A DNA stretch of 24,186 bases, from the NCBI GenBank assembly GCA_027306915.1, contig DAHUYW010000052.1, forward strand, positions 1 to 24,186, in the 5' to 3' direction. Below are positions 6,831 through 15,908 of this stretch, piece by piece. This DNA comes from Spirochaetales bacterium (lineage in GTDB: Bacteria; Spirochaetota; Spirochaetia; DAHUYW01). How positions within the stretch are numbered: the stretch's first letter is position 1; the number at the start of each line of letters is the position of its first letter. A program made the translations under genes and the position numbers. Under the pieces are notes generated by a model, which worked only from the letters and a program-made list of their open reading frames with translations, was not told the origin of the DNA and ran no database searches.

Positions 6831-8860
6831 AGCCATACCACCAATCCCACGGCGACCACGGCGCCGAGGGCGAGACCGGCGAGGTACCAACGCACCTTGC
6901 CCGATTGGGCGGAGGCGAGCAGCCTGCCTGCGCCGCTGTTCACGGCACCTATCGCACTATAGAGGTATTCGATGAAGTCGCCCTTCAAGAAGCGCGCGAC
7001 CGCGAGGAAGGGATTCACGAGAAGCAGCGCATCGAGCCAGTCGAAGCCGAGCCCGGAGAAGAGGAAGCGGCGCAGGCCCCGGAAGCCCGCGGGCTCGGCG
7101 AGGCGCGCCTGCTGCGGGAGGCCGCGGCGGTAGAGGAGGTAGGCGATCCCCACCCCGATGAGGCTTAAGGCGGAGGCGATGATCTGGAGGAGCGCCTCGG
7201 GTGGTCCGCCCGATGGAGCCGCGGCTCCGCTTCCCGCGGCCGACACGGCCGCTGTCGCCGCGCCTGCGGCGGCGGAGCTTGCGGGAGCAGCCGACGCGCC
7301 CGCGCTTGCGGCGGCGGAGCTCGAGGCGCCGGTTGCTGCGGCCGCTCCCGCCGTCGCGCCGCCGGACCCGTGGAAGACCGGTCCGATGAAGGACTGGAAG
7401 AGGGTGACCTTCGCGATGGTGGGCGGGAACTGGACAAACCCGCCTCCGATCGAGAGGGCTGCAAGGATCACGAGCGGAAGGGCGATGGCGACTCCCGGCC
7501 GGTGAGTCGTCTGGATCTTCTGCCGGCCGAAAAAGACCACGAACAGGGCGCGGAAGGAGTAGATCGAGGTGAGGAGAACCCCCAAACCTCCCGCAAGGAG
7601 CCACATGAGCGGCCCGTCGTGCGGCGACTGCCACACCCCCGAGAGGATCCACTCCTTGCTGTAGAAGCCCGCGGTCACGACCGGAAGCGCGGAGAGGGAT
7701 GCGACTCCGATGAGGAAGGTCACGAAGGTAAGCGGCATCGAGCGCCTCAATCCCCCCATCTTGAACATGTTGTGCTCGTCGTTCTGGGCAAGCATGACCG
7801 CCCCGGCCCCGAGGAACAGGAGGGCCTTGAAGAAGGCGTGCACCATGAAATGGAGCATCGCAGCGGAGTAGAAGCCCACGCCGAGCCCGAGGAACATGTA
7901 GCCGATCTGGCTCACCGTGGAGTAGGCGAGGACCCGTTTCAGGTCCACCTGCGCGATGGCCGAGAAGCCTGCGACGAGCAGGGTGACGAGACCGATCATC
8001 GCAACCGCAAGCTGAACCGGTGGGGCCAAGGCGTAGAGGACGTGGGTCCGCGCGATAAGGTAGACGCCGGCGGTCACCATGGTCGCGGCATGAATGAGAG
8101 CGCTCACCGGGGTGGGGCCCGCCATCGCGTCCGGCAGCCAGACCTGCAGCGGAACCTGCGCGGACTTCCCGATCGCCCCGCCCAGGAGGAGCGCGGCGAC
8201 GAGGATCGGGAGGGCGGAGCCTACCGCCCACTCCCCCGATGCCCTCTGCATGAGCTCCTGGATGTTCAGGGTGCCGAGATTCGCGACGATGACCGCGAAG
8301 CCGATAAGCATCGCGACATCGCCGATTCGCGTGACGATGAAGGCCTTGCGCGCGGCGGCCCCGTTCTCGGGGTCGCGATACCAGAAGCCGATGAGCAGGT
8401 AGCTACACAGCCCCACTCCCTCCCAGCCGAGGTAAAGCACCAGGAGGTTGTCCGCCATCACGAGGAGGAGCATCGAGGCGACGAAGAGGTTCATGTAGGC
8501 GAAGAACAGCGCGAACTCCCCGTCCTCGGCCATGAACTCCGTCGAGTAGAGGTGGATGAGGAAGCCGACCACCGTGATGATCGCCATCATCGTGAGGGTG
8601 AGCGCGTCGAAGCGGAAACCGACGTCGATCGTGAAGCCCCGAAGCGCGACCCAGCTCCACAGCCTCTCGGAGTAGAAGCCGGCCGCAGGCGGGGCGGAGA
8701 GGAAGGTGATTCCTTCGACGACCGTGACGAGCGCCGAGAGACCGACCGAGCCCGCTCCGATCGTTCCGGCGAGCGCTCGAGGCATGCCGCGGCCGAAGAA
8801 GACGAGAAGCAGGAAGCCGACCAGCGGCAGGAGCGGTATCAGCCACAGGAGCGAGTACAT
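6827..8860 (-). CDS. nuoL: NADH-quinone oxidoreductase subunit L
   Basis: This 677-residue protein is the distal proton-pumping subunit, with a long lateral helix that braces the membrane arm. Family signatures are clear: E147 in LYLGWEGVGLCSYLLIGFWY, K232 in AIGKSAQVPLQVWLPDAM and K402 in FYSKEWILSG. The C-terminal part, with FDWLD, NPFLAVARFLKGD and SGKVRWYLAG, closely follows the E. coli sequence pattern. It is about 64 residues longer than the E. coli protein (613). The excess matches an Ala/Gly/Ser-rich stretch at residues about 498-555 (DNA 7196-7369), at the position where the lateral-helix region begins. ATG at 8858-8860 follows the nuoK stop after one base, with AGGGG just upstream. 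Confidence 0.96.
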   Translation of the reverse strand: MYSLLWLIPLLPLVGFLLLVFFGRGMPRALAGTIGAGSVGLSALVTVVEGITFLSAPPAAGFYSERLWSWVALRGFTIDVGFRFDALTLTMMAIITVVGFLIHLYSTEFMAEDGEFALFFAYMNLFVASMLLLVMADNLLVLYLGWEGVGLCSYLLIGFWYRDPENGAAARKAFIVTRIGDVAMLIGFAVIVANLGTLNIQELMQRASGEWAVGSALPILVAALLLGGAIGKSAQVPLQVWLPDAMAGPTPVSALIHAATMVTAGVYLIARTHVLYALAPPVQLAVAMIGLVTLLVAGFSAIAQVDLKRVLAYSTVSQIGYMFLGLGVGFYSAAMLHFMVHAFFKALLFLGAGAVMLAQNDEHNMFKMGGLRRSMPLTFVTFLIGVASLSALPVVTAGFYSKEWILSGVWQSPHDGPLMWLLAGGLGVLLTSIYSFRALFVVFFGRQKIQTTHRPGVAIALPLVILAALSIGGGFVQFPPTIAKVTLFQSFIGPVFHGSGGATAGAAAATGASSSAAASAGASAAPASSAAAGAATAAVSAAGSGAAAPSGGPPEALLQIIASALSLIGVGIAYLLYRRGLPQQARLAEPAGFRGLRRFLFSGLGFDWLDALLLVNPFLAVARFLKGDFIEYLYSAIGAVNSGAGRLLASAQSGKVRWYLAGLALGAVVAVGLVVWL

Positions 8861-8861
8861 A

Positions 8862-9170
8862 TCAACCCCTCATGTCCTTCGCGGCGTCGCTGTCCAGGGT
8901 CCGGTAGGCTCGGTAGAACTGGATGATGAGGGCAAGCCCCACCGAGGCCTCCGCCGCCGCGAGCGTCAAGATGAAGATGAACATCACCTGTCCGTCGGCC
9001 TGCGCAACGCGGCTCCCCGCGGCGATGAAGGCAAGCCCGGCGGCATTGAGCATGACCTCGACCGAAATGAGGATGTAGATGATGTTGCGGCGCATGAGCA
9101 CTCCGAGCAGACCGAGCCCGAAAAGGATCCCGGCGAGAACCAGGGCATAATCGGGAAGAAGCACGCTCAT
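8862..9170 (-). CDS. nuoK: NADH-quinone oxidoreductase subunit K
   Basis: This 102-residue protein with three membrane helices is the MnhC-like subunit of the complex I membrane arm. The conserved glutamates of the family sit inside helices: [13 protein letters not shown] (helix 2) and [13 protein letters not shown] (helix 3). Length matches the family (about 100). The ATG overlaps the nuoJ stop in an ATGA arrangement (9167-9170), so translation is probably coupled to nuoJ. The following nuoL starts one base after its stop. Confidence 0.96.
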   Translation of the reverse strand: MSVLLPDYALVLAGILFGLGLLGVLMRRNIIYILISVEVMLNAAGLAFIAAGSRVAQADGQVMFIFILTLAAAEASVGLALIIQFYRAYRTLDSDAAKDMRG

Positions 9171-9802
9171 TCTGCGCCTCCCGGATGATCCTCGCCCGAA
9201 AGAAGGTCGGCAACTGCTTGCCGCTGATTTCCCGCAGGCCCTCCCGCGGGCGACACCTCCCCTGTGCCGACCGCCTTCTCACCGAGGGCGCCTGCCTGTC
9301 GACCCTGAGACCCCGGCGAGAGGCGCCGGCCGAGGTGGAAGGCACCGACGATCCCGGCGATCAGGAGAAACGAGGCAATCTCCACTGCGACGAGGTAGGG
9401 TCCGAAGAGGGCGCTTCCCACCTCGGCCGGCCCCACGATGCTGATCGTCGCGGAGGGTGGCCGCGCGGAGAGGAGCACTATGAGCTCGACGAGGAGGGCC
9501 GCGGCGAGAAGCGCTGGAAGAATCCACACGCGGGTCGTGAGGAGGGTGCGCTCCTCGGCGCCCGCCTGCCGCCCGAGATTGTGCTTCAACACCACGAAGA
9601 GAAGAAGGACGACGATCGCCCCCGCGTAGACGATCACCTCCAGGGCTGCCGCGAAGGGAGCCCCGAGCGTGTAGAAGATCACCGCGAGCGACAGGATTGC
9701 GACGATGAGATTCAGCAGCGAATGCACCGCGTTCGCCCGGGTAATCGCGAGCAGGGTTGCGATTATGGCGATGGCAGCGGCGACGAAAAACGGCACCACC
9801 AT
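9167..9802 (-). CDS. nuoJ: NADH-quinone oxidoreductase subunit J
   Basis: This 211-residue membrane subunit has five hydrophobic segments. The conserved helix [19 protein letters not shown] (about residues 54-72) forms the pi-bulge region of the proton path in this family, and [20 protein letters not shown] follows as the last helix. After about residue 158 comes a Gly/Ala/Gln-rich hydrophilic tail of about 50 residues with no membrane segment, so the protein is somewhat longer than a minimal NuoJ (E. coli 184). ATG at 9800-9802 has AGGAGG 5-6 bases upstream. The stop overlaps the nuoK start by four bases, and the nuoI stop is 20 bases upstream. Confidence 0.95.
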   Translation of the reverse strand: MVVPFFVAAAIAIIATLLAITRANAVHSLLNLIVAILSLAVIFYTLGAPFAAALEVIVYAGAIVVLLLFVVLKHNLGRQAGAEERTLLTTRVWILPALLAAALLVELIVLLSARPPSATISIVGPAEVGSALFGPYLVAVEIASFLLIAGIVGAFHLGRRLSPGSQGRQAGALGEKAVGTGEVSPAGGPAGNQRQAVADLLSGEDHPGGAE

Positions 9803-9822
9803 GGGCTCCTCCTTTCCTCCCC

Positions 9823-10347
9823 CTACTCCCGCGGGTCGAAGAGCGGGCGGATATCGACCGGCGGCCGCTCTTGATCGCCCTCGCCCTTTCCCTTGTCCCG
9901 GATTGCGAGACCGGACTGGCGGTAGAAGCTGTAATCGTGGTACTTGCCGGGGCCCGAGATGAGGAGATCCTCCTTCTCATAGACGAGGTCCTGCCTCTTT
10001 CGCTCGGCAAACTCGAAGTCCGGGGTGAGCTGGATCGCGTAGGTGGGGCAGGCCTCCTCACACAGGCCGCAGGCGATGCAGCGCGAGAAGTTGATCCGAA
10101 AGAACTCCGGGTAGCGCCGCCCGTCCTCGTCCTCGCTCGCCTGCAGCGAGATGCAGTCGACGGGGCATGCAGCCGCGCACAGGTTGCAGGCTACGCAGCG
10201 CTCCTCGCCGTCCGGGTCGCGGGTGAGCACGATGCGGGCGCGGGCCCGCGGCGGCGCGTAGGCCTTCTCTTCGGGATAGAGCACGGTCTCGCGCTTCGCG
10301 AAGGTGTGCTTCAGGACCAGCCATATCGTTCGTAGCAGACTGAACAT
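9823..10347 (-). CDS. nuoI: NADH-quinone oxidoreductase subunit I (8Fe ferredoxin type)
   Basis: This 174-residue peripheral-arm subunit binds two [4Fe-4S] clusters (N6a and N6b) that pass electrons towards NuoB and quinone. Ligands are C51, C54, C57 and C61 in [11 protein letters not shown] and C90, C93, C96 and C100 in [11 protein letters not shown]. The flanking text [29 protein letters not shown] and [20 protein letters not shown] is nearly the same as in E. coli NuoI (180 residues), from memory. The N-terminal amphipathic helix ([20 protein letters not shown]) would sit on the membrane. ATG at 10345-10347 has AAGGAG 12 bases upstream, partly overlapping the nuoH stop. The gap to nuoH is 16 bases. 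Confidence 0.97.
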   Translation of the reverse strand: MFSLLRTIWLVLKHTFAKRETVLYPEEKAYAPPRARARIVLTRDPDGEERCVACNLCAAACPVDCISLQASEDEDGRRYPEFFRINFSRCIACGLCEEACPTYAIQLTPDFEFAERKRQDLVYEKEDLLISGPGKYHDYSFYRQSGLAIRDKGKGEGDQERPPVDIRPLFDPRE

Positions 10348-10363
10348 CTTTTCGGAGGGCTCC

Positions 10364-11305
10364 TTAACCCTTCACGGCCATGTAAACGATGGCCGTCACG
10401 ACGATGTTCGCGAGCGAGAGGGGCAGCACGAGCTTCCACCCGAACGCGAGCAGCTGATCGTAGCGCGGCCGCCCGAGGGAGCCGCGGATCAGGATGAAGA
10501 GGCAGACAAAGACAAAGGTCTTAATCAGGAACCACAGGAGCGGCGGAAGAGCCGGACCGAGCCAACCTCCGAAGAAGAGGGTAACCGTCATCGACGAGAT
10601 GAGGAAGATCCCCAGGTACTCGCCGACATAGAACATCCCGAAGGAAAGCCCTGAGTACTCGGTGTGGTAGCCAGCGACGAGCTCATTCTCCGCCTCGGGA
10701 AGATCGAAGGGGATGCGGTGGGTCACCGCGAGGCCGCCTATGAAGAAGTTCACGAAGCCGACGATCTGGGGAATCACGAACCAGATCCTCCGCTGGGCGT
10801 TGACGATGTCGCCGACGTTAAAGGATCCGGAGAGCATCACTACGCCGACGACCGAGAGGCCCATGAAAACCTCGTAGGAGAGCATCTGCACGATGGAGCG
10901 GATGCTGCCGAGGAGGGCGTACTTGCTGTTCGCCGACCATCCCCCGAGGATGATGCTGTAGACGCCGAGCGAGGTCATTCCGAGGAAGAAGAGCAGCCCG
11001 ACGTTCAGCCTGCTCACCACGAAGAGCGGCGAGAAGGGAACGACGGAAAAGGAGAGAAGGATGGTCGTGACAATGATGCCGGGAGCGATGACGAAGGCCA
11101 CCTTGTCGGCGAAGGGCGGAATCCAGTTCTCCTTGAAAAAGATCTTCACCATGTCGGCAACGATCTGAAGCACCCCGAAGGGGCCTGCTCGATTCGGCCC
11201 GTAGCGATCCTGCCACAGGGCGAGAAGGCGACGCTCGAGGATGATGGTTCCCGCTGCGATGCTCAAGACCGCGACGAGGATGACGATTAGCACCCAGAGC
11301 TGCAT
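10364..11305 (-). CDS. nuoH: NADH-quinone oxidoreductase subunit H
   Basis: This 313-residue membrane subunit joins the peripheral and membrane arms and forms much of the quinone-binding chamber. Diagnostic segments are [19 protein letters not shown] (about residues 24-42), [13 protein letters not shown], the charged loop [24 protein letters not shown] with the E-channel acids, and [13 protein letters not shown] near the C terminus. Eight hydrophobic helices can be traced. It is slightly shorter at the N terminus than E. coli NuoH (325). ATG at 11303-11305 follows the nuoG stop after four bases. A G-rich ribosome binding site (GGGGGTG) lies about 10 bases upstream, inside the end of nuoG. Confidence 0.97.
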   Translation of the reverse strand: MQLWVLIVILVAVLSIAAGTIILERRLLALWQDRYGPNRAGPFGVLQIVADMVKIFFKENWIPPFADKVAFVIAPGIIVTTILLSFSVVPFSPLFVVSRLNVGLLFFLGMTSLGVYSIILGGWSANSKYALLGSIRSIVQMLSYEVFMGLSVVGVVMLSGSFNVGDIVNAQRRIWFVIPQIVGFVNFFIGGLAVTHRIPFDLPEAENELVAGYHTEYSGLSFGMFYVGEYLGIFLISSMTVTLFFGGWLGPALPPLLWFLIKTFVFVCLFILIRGSLGRPRYDQLLAFGWKLVLPLSLANIVVTAIVYMAVKG

Positions 11306-11309
11306 CGTG

Positions 11310-14135
11310 CTACACCCCCGCCTTTGTCCCGACCGAGAGCCTTCCCCAGGTCGGCACCGCGGAGTAACCCTCCATATCGGGAAGGCCGAAGGGGATAGCG
11401 CACACCCCCTCCGCCATTCCGGCGACTATCTTCACAGGAAGCTCGGTGCGCACGCGGTCGATCTCCAGCTCGATGCGCTGACCTTCGACCGCCCCGAGCT
11501 CCCCGGCGCTCTTCGGGCTTATCGCCACGTAGCGGTCCGGAATTCGCTCCGCGACCGCAGGGGCGAAGGAGCTCGTCCGCTCGGAGCCGAAGACATGATG
11601 ATGGGGCACGACGAGGAGGGTGCCTGGCTCCGGCCCGAGCCACTCGGGGATGTCCTCGTAGTAGACCGGCTCCGCGCGAAGCTCGGGCTCGAAGAGCCGA
11701 ACCCCCGGATCTCCCCCGCGCAAGGGGCCGTCCACCTCCTCCTCGAAGCGCGACAGCGCCTGCACCGAGTTCCAGTGGGGCGCCCAGAGGCGCGAGATGA
11801 GCGGGCTGGGGATCCGGGCGCGGTCCGTCTCGCCCTCCATGCTGAAGGAGAGGGGCGAGTCGAGATCGATCGGAGGCTTCGGCTCGTGCACGCTCAAGAA
11901 GGCGGTTGCGGCGGTCCTCCCGCTCGCCCGGTGGCTCTGGCGCGGGATCTTCAGTCCGGGCCTCACCTCGTGCGCGAGGGGAGCGAGCCTTCGGATCGGT
12001 TGGAGCGCAGGCACCTGCTTGGCGATCGCCTCGACGACCGAGTCGAGCGAGTCCCACTCGACCGTTCCGTCGTAGTGGGGGTTACCGATCAGGTTGAGCC
12101 ACTTCCAGCTCGCATCGATGATCTCATCCGGGTTCACGGCGGCGTAGAAACGCTGGGCACGCCCCTCGTTGTTCACGATCGTGCCGCTTGATTCGGGGGA
12201 GGCCGCAGCAGGGAGCACCACCTCGGCGTTCTCGGTCGTGGGGTTGCGGAGATAGTCGAGGACGATCGTGTGCTCCGCCTTCTCGAAGAGGATGCGGAAG
12301 GAGTCGGGATCGAGCCGCCGCGCGAGGTCGTTCTCCATGATGATGACCGTGTCGGCCTCCCCTCGTTCTACCTCGGCCACTGCCTGGTGGATGCCCATCC
12401 CCTCGAAGAGGGCGACGCCGGTGCTGTTCGACTCGGGGGTGATGAGGAAGAGCCCTACATCCTTCTTGCCGACGTCGCACAGGGCCGCCGCCACGTTTGC
12501 CGCGGCCTTGAGGACCGACTCGTTGCGAAGCGAAGTCCCCGTGACGATGACCGGCCGCGATGCGAGGCTCAAAGAGCCTGCGATGGTCTCGGCGAAGACG
12601 TGGATTCGCTCGTCGAGCCCCGGGACATCGGGGGCGTTGTGCGGGCTCACCGCATTCGCGATGGCGAAGCCGAGTCGGGCGATCTCGTCGGGGGCGCCGC
12701 GGAAGCTGCGCACCGCGATCTCGTCGATGCTCACCGGGTAGGGGGTGGCGACGAACAGGGGCGCCTTCTTCCCCTGGACCGCCTCGCGCACGGCCCGGTC
12801 GTCCCAGTTCGGGATATCGAGGCTCGCGCCGGCAACGAGCTCGGGACGATTGCGCACGGTCTGGCGGAGCGAAAGCTCGACGAGGGGGGCGATGTTGCCG
12901 ACATCCTCCCCCAGCACGAGCACCACGTCCGCCTTCTCCACTTCGGCAAGCGAGAGGCACTTGGCCGGGCCGCGCTTGAGGATCTCCGCGGCGGTCTTCA
13001 TGAGAAGGTGGCTGAGCTCCGACATCCCGTCGCAGAAGTTCTGGACGCCGACGAGGCTGCGAAGGGCAAAGTTCGACTCGAGGGAAGCGGTTGCCGAGCC
13101 GATTCCGATCGTGCGCCGCGACTTCGAAAGCACCTCGCGGACGTAGTCCACCGCCTGCTTCACGACCGCTCGCTTGGCCTCGGGAGCCGCCCCCGCGGCG
13201 CGCGGCGCGCCGCCTTCGCTCGCAGAGACGTCAAGCCCCGTTCCGGAGGGAGCGGCCCCCTCGGGAATGAGCTCGCGACCGCCGACCGACGGAAGCCTGA
13301 TGCGGCGCGGGCTGTTCACGAAATCATAGCCGTAGCGGCCGCGATCGCAGAGGAAGTAACGGTTGACCTCGCTGTTGTACCGATTCAGGATCCGGCGCAC
13401 CTTTCCGTAGCGCTCGCCGACTATCGTGTTGCAGCCGAGCGAGCAGTGGGCACAGACCGAGGGCGCGGTCTGGAGGTCCCATTTTCGCGTCGGATGCTGC
13501 TTGAAGGTCTTATCGGTGAAGACCCCGGTCGGACAGATCTCGACGAGGTTTCCGGCGAAGGGGCTCTCGAGAGCTCCGTCCTCGAAGCGCCCGAAGTAGA
13601 CGTTGTCGTGTATTGAAAAGACGTTGAAGTCCCGGCCGCCGGCGTAGTCCCGGTAGAAGCGCACGCAGCGGTAGCACTCGATGCAGCGGTTCATCTCGTG
13701 ATTCAGGAAGGGACCCAGGTTCTGATTGAGATGGGTCCGCTTCTTGAACCGCGTCCGCCGGTAGGAGTGGCCGGTGAGGACCGTCATGTCCTGGAGATGG
13801 CACTCCCCGCCCTCGTCGCAGATCGGGCAATCGTGCGGGTGGTTGAGCATGAGCCACTCGATGACTCCCGCGCGGAAGCTCTTGGCCTCCGGATCATCGA
13901 TTGAGCAGCGCAGCCCGTCGGTTGCCGCGGTCATGCAGGACATGACGATGCGCCCCCGGGTGTCCCGCTCGTCCTTGAACACCTTCACCGCGCATTGCCG
14001 GCACGCCCCGACCGAATGGAGCGCCGGATGCCAGCAGAAGTAGGGCACATTGAAGCCGATCGAGAGGCAGGCGGCAAGAAGGTTTTGATCCTCCTTCACG
14101 TGGTAGGGAACGTTGTCGACGTAGATTGTTATCAT
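11310..14135 (-). CDS. nuoG: NADH-quinone oxidoreductase subunit G
   Basis: This 941-residue iron-sulfur subunit carries most of the electron wire of the peripheral arm. The N-terminal [2Fe-2S] ligands are C34, C45, C48 and C67. The N5 cluster has H99, C103, C106 and C112. The N4 cluster has C151, C154, C157 and C201. The off-pathway N7 cluster ligands are also present (C228, C231, C235, C263), as in E. coli and Thermus but not in all lineages. The rest is a molybdopterin-oxidoreductase-like domain without need for molybdenum in this family. An Ala/Gly-rich linker occupies about residues 291-320 (DNA 13176-13265), just after the N7 region. ATG at 14133-14135 shares one base with the nuoF stop and has GGAGA about 7 bases upstream. 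An upstream extension in the same frame is antisense-like noise within nuoF. Confidence 0.96.
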   Translation of the reverse strand: MITIYVDNVPYHVKEDQNLLAACLSIGFNVPYFCWHPALHSVGACRQCAVKVFKDERDTRGRIVMSCMTAATDGLRCSIDDPEAKSFRAGVIEWLMLNHPHDCPICDEGGECHLQDMTVLTGHSYRRTRFKKRTHLNQNLGPFLNHEMNRCIECYRCVRFYRDYAGGRDFNVFSIHDNVYFGRFEDGALESPFAGNLVEICPTGVFTDKTFKQHPTRKWDLQTAPSVCAHCSLGCNTIVGERYGKVRRILNRYNSEVNRYFLCDRGRYGYDFVNSPRRIRLPSVGGRELIPEGAAPSGTGLDVSASEGGAPRAAGAAPEAKRAVVKQAVDYVREVLSKSRRTIGIGSATASLESNFALRSLVGVQNFCDGMSELSHLLMKTAAEILKRGPAKCLSLAEVEKADVVLVLGEDVGNIAPLVELSLRQTVRNRPELVAGASLDIPNWDDRAVREAVQGKKAPLFVATPYPVSIDEIAVRSFRGAPDEIARLGFAIANAVSPHNAPDVPGLDERIHVFAETIAGSLSLASRPVIVTGTSLRNESVLKAAANVAAALCDVGKKDVGLFLITPESNSTGVALFEGMGIHQAVAEVERGEADTVIIMENDLARRLDPDSFRILFEKAEHTIVLDYLRNPTTENAEVVLPAAASPESSGTIVNNEGRAQRFYAAVNPDEIIDASWKWLNLIGNPHYDGTVEWDSLDSVVEAIAKQVPALQPIRRLAPLAHEVRPGLKIPRQSHRASGRTAATAFLSVHEPKPPIDLDSPLSFSMEGETDRARIPSPLISRLWAPHWNSVQALSRFEEEVDGPLRGGDPGVRLFEPELRAEPVYYEDIPEWLGPEPGTLLVVPHHHVFGSERTSSFAPAVAERIPDRYVAISPKSAGELGAVEGQRIELEIDRVRTELPVKIVAGMAEGVCAIPFGLPDMEGYSAVPTWGRLSVGTKAGV

Positions 14136-15412
14136 CACTCTCTCCAGGGGCACCGCTTCTCGCGAATATGGCGCTCGAAATCCTCGCGAAAGTACTTGAG
14201 CGCGCTCTGCAGGGGCTCGACCGCCCCCGGAGCAAGCGCGCAGAAGGTGCGACCCGGCGCGAGCCCTCGGGTCTGCTCCTCGAGGATGGCGAGATCGCCC
14301 TCCTCTCCCTCCCCCCGCTCGATCGCGCGCACGATGCGGACGGCCCACGGAAGGCCCTCGCGGCAGGGAGTGCACCAGCCGCAGGATTCGTGGGCGAAGA
14401 AGGTGAGGAGATTGAGGACAAAGGCGACCGGGCACCTCTTGTCGTCGAGGACGATCATCGTGCCCGTTCCCATCCGGCTCCCGGCCTTCGGCACCGAGGC
14501 GAAGTCGAGCGGGGTGTCGAGGTGCTGGCTCACCATGAAATCGGTGGAGGCGCCTCCCGGAAGGGCTCCTCGGAAGGCGTAGCCCGGGAGCATCCCCCCC
14601 GCGTGGACCTCGAGAAGCTCGCGCATCGGGGTACCCATCGGGAGCTCCCACCAGCCGGGATTCTTCACCCTGCCGCTCACTCCGTAGATCTTCGTGCCCC
14701 CGATGTCGGTCTTGCTGAGGGACTTGTACCACTGAACGCCGTTCGCGACGATGTGGGGGACGTTGCAGACCGTCTCGACGTTGTCGACGACCGTGGGCAG
14801 GCCGAAAAGCCCGGAGAGCTGCGGGAAGGGGGGCTTGGCACGCGGGATGGCGCGCTTGCCTTCGAGGGAGTTGAGGAGCGCGGTCTCCTCTCCGCAGATG
14901 TAGCGCCCCGCGCTCGTGTGGATGTAGAGCTCGAGGCTGTAGCCGCTTCCGAGGATGTTCTTGCCGAGGTAGCCCGCGGCGTAGGCCTCGGAGATCGCCT
15001 TCGCCAGGCGCCGTTCCGCGAGGTCGTAGTCGGCCCTGAGGAAGATGTAGGCGATGTCCGCCTGGACCGCGTAGGAGCAGATCACGATCCCTTCGATGAG
15101 CTGGTTCGGATCACCCTCCATAAGGACGCGGTCCTTGAAGGTCCCCGGCTCCATCTCATCGGCGTTCACGACGAAGTACTTTGGGTGAGGGGCGTCGGGC
15201 CCCATGGGCACGAAGCTCCACTTGAGCCCGGTGAGGAAGCCCGCCCCGCCCCTTCCCATGAGCGTGGAATCCTTGACCAGGTTGGTTATCTCCTCCGGCT
15301 TGTGGTCGGCGATGGCTTTCTTGAGCGCCTGGTAGCCGCCGTTTTTTTCGTATTCCTTGAGCCCAAAGGGCTCCCTGTCCGGGCGGATATTGCGGGTGAG
15401 CGGTGTTTCCAT
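14135..15412 (-). CDS. nuoF: NADH-quinone oxidoreductase subunit F (NADH- and FMN-binding)
   Basis: This 425-residue subunit accepts hydride from NADH on FMN and passes electrons to cluster N3. The FMN/NADH glycine-rich motif GRGGAGFLTGLKWSF is at residues 53-67, NADEMEPGTFKDR at 83-95 and CGEETALLNSLEG at 173-185. N3 ligands are C344, C347 and C350 in ESCGWCTPCREG, plus C391 in FCALAPGAVEP. The selected ATG at 15410-15412 (METPLTRN) has AAGGA about 12 bases upstream. An earlier ATG at 15442 would add ten residues and overlap nuoE by 23 bases, so it is less likely. The stop overlaps the nuoG start by one base. Confidence 0.96.
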   Translation of the reverse strand: METPLTRNIRPDREPFGLKEYEKNGGYQALKKAIADHKPEEITNLVKDSTLMGRGGAGFLTGLKWSFVPMGPDAPHPKYFVVNADEMEPGTFKDRVLMEGDPNQLIEGIVICSYAVQADIAYIFLRADYDLAERRLAKAISEAYAAGYLGKNILGSGYSLELYIHTSAGRYICGEETALLNSLEGKRAIPRAKPPFPQLSGLFGLPTVVDNVETVCNVPHIVANGVQWYKSLSKTDIGGTKIYGVSGRVKNPGWWELPMGTPMRELLEVHAGGMLPGYAFRGALPGGASTDFMVSQHLDTPLDFASVPKAGSRMGTGTMIVLDDKRCPVAFVLNLLTFFAHESCGWCTPCREGLPWAVRIVRAIERGEGEEGDLAILEEQTRGLAPGRTFCALAPGAVEPLQSALKYFREDFERHIREKRCPWRE

Positions 15413-15419
15413 GTGCGCG

Positions 15420-15893
15420 CTATTCCTTGGCTCGAATCTCATTCAAAATCGTTTCGATCCGCTCGTCGGAAAGCTCCTCGTAGAGCTCCCCGTCTACGAG
15501 CATGACCGGCGCCTTATGGCAGGCGCCCAGGCAGTCCACCGGAAGCAGGGTGAACATGCCGTCAGCAGTGGTCCCCCCGTCGCTGACCGCAAGCTTGCGG
15601 GCGAGCTGCTGCTTCACGCTCTCGCTTCCCATCACCCAACAGGAGATGCTGTCGCAGACGTGGATCACGTGCCTGCCGACCGGCTTGCGGAAGATCCGGT
15701 TGTAGAAGGTGGCGACGCTGTCTACCTCGTCGCTCGTCATCCCGAGAAACACGGCGATCTCCCCAACCGCCTCGTCAGAGATCCAGCCGCGGTGCTTCTG
15801 CACCACCCGCAGGGCCTCGATTACCCCCGAGCTCCGCGTGCGCGCGTGCTCGATCTGGGATTCGATCTCGGTTCGTTCGGCTTCACTCAGCAT
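15420..15893 (-). CDS. nuoE: NADH-quinone oxidoreductase subunit E ([2Fe-2S] thioredoxin-like)
   Basis: This 157-residue subunit holds the N1a [2Fe-2S] cluster next to FMN in NuoF. The four ligands are C80 and C85 in HVCDSISCW and C121 and C125 in VDCLGACHKAP, with the usual spacing. An N-terminal helical bundle (residues 1-70, including FLGMTSDEVDSVATFYNRIF) precedes the thioredoxin fold. Length is normal for the family (E. coli 166). ATG at 15891-15893 has GGAGG 5 bases upstream. It starts 15 bases after the nuoCD stop and ends 7 bases before nuoF. Confidence 0.96.
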   Translation of the reverse strand: MLSEAERTEIESQIEHARTRSSGVIEALRVVQKHRGWISDEAVGEIAVFLGMTSDEVDSVATFYNRIFRKPVGRHVIHVCDSISCWVMGSESVKQQLARKLAVSDGGTTADGMFTLLPVDCLGACHKAPVMLVDGELYEELSDERIETILNEIRAKE

Positions 15894-15908
15894 GTCATCC
15901 TCCCCCGA

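Noticed and set aside
5514..6962. A 482-codon plus-strand frame opposite nuoM
   Set aside because: Same reason: highly charged low-complexity translation, antisense to a secure gene.
7196..7369. Frameshift or assembly error in NuoL
   Set aside because: The Ala-rich segment stays in frame and is flanked on both sides by well-conserved NuoL sequence, so an insert is the simpler reading.
7370..8926. A 518-codon plus-strand frame opposite nuoL, very rich in Glu, Asp, Arg and His
   Set aside because: The extreme charge mirrors the hydrophobic codons of the membrane protein on the other strand. It is a compositional shadow.
12270..13616. A 448-codon plus-strand frame opposite nuoG
   Set aside because: It is antisense to the cluster and molybdopterin-like regions of NuoG and shows no family signature.
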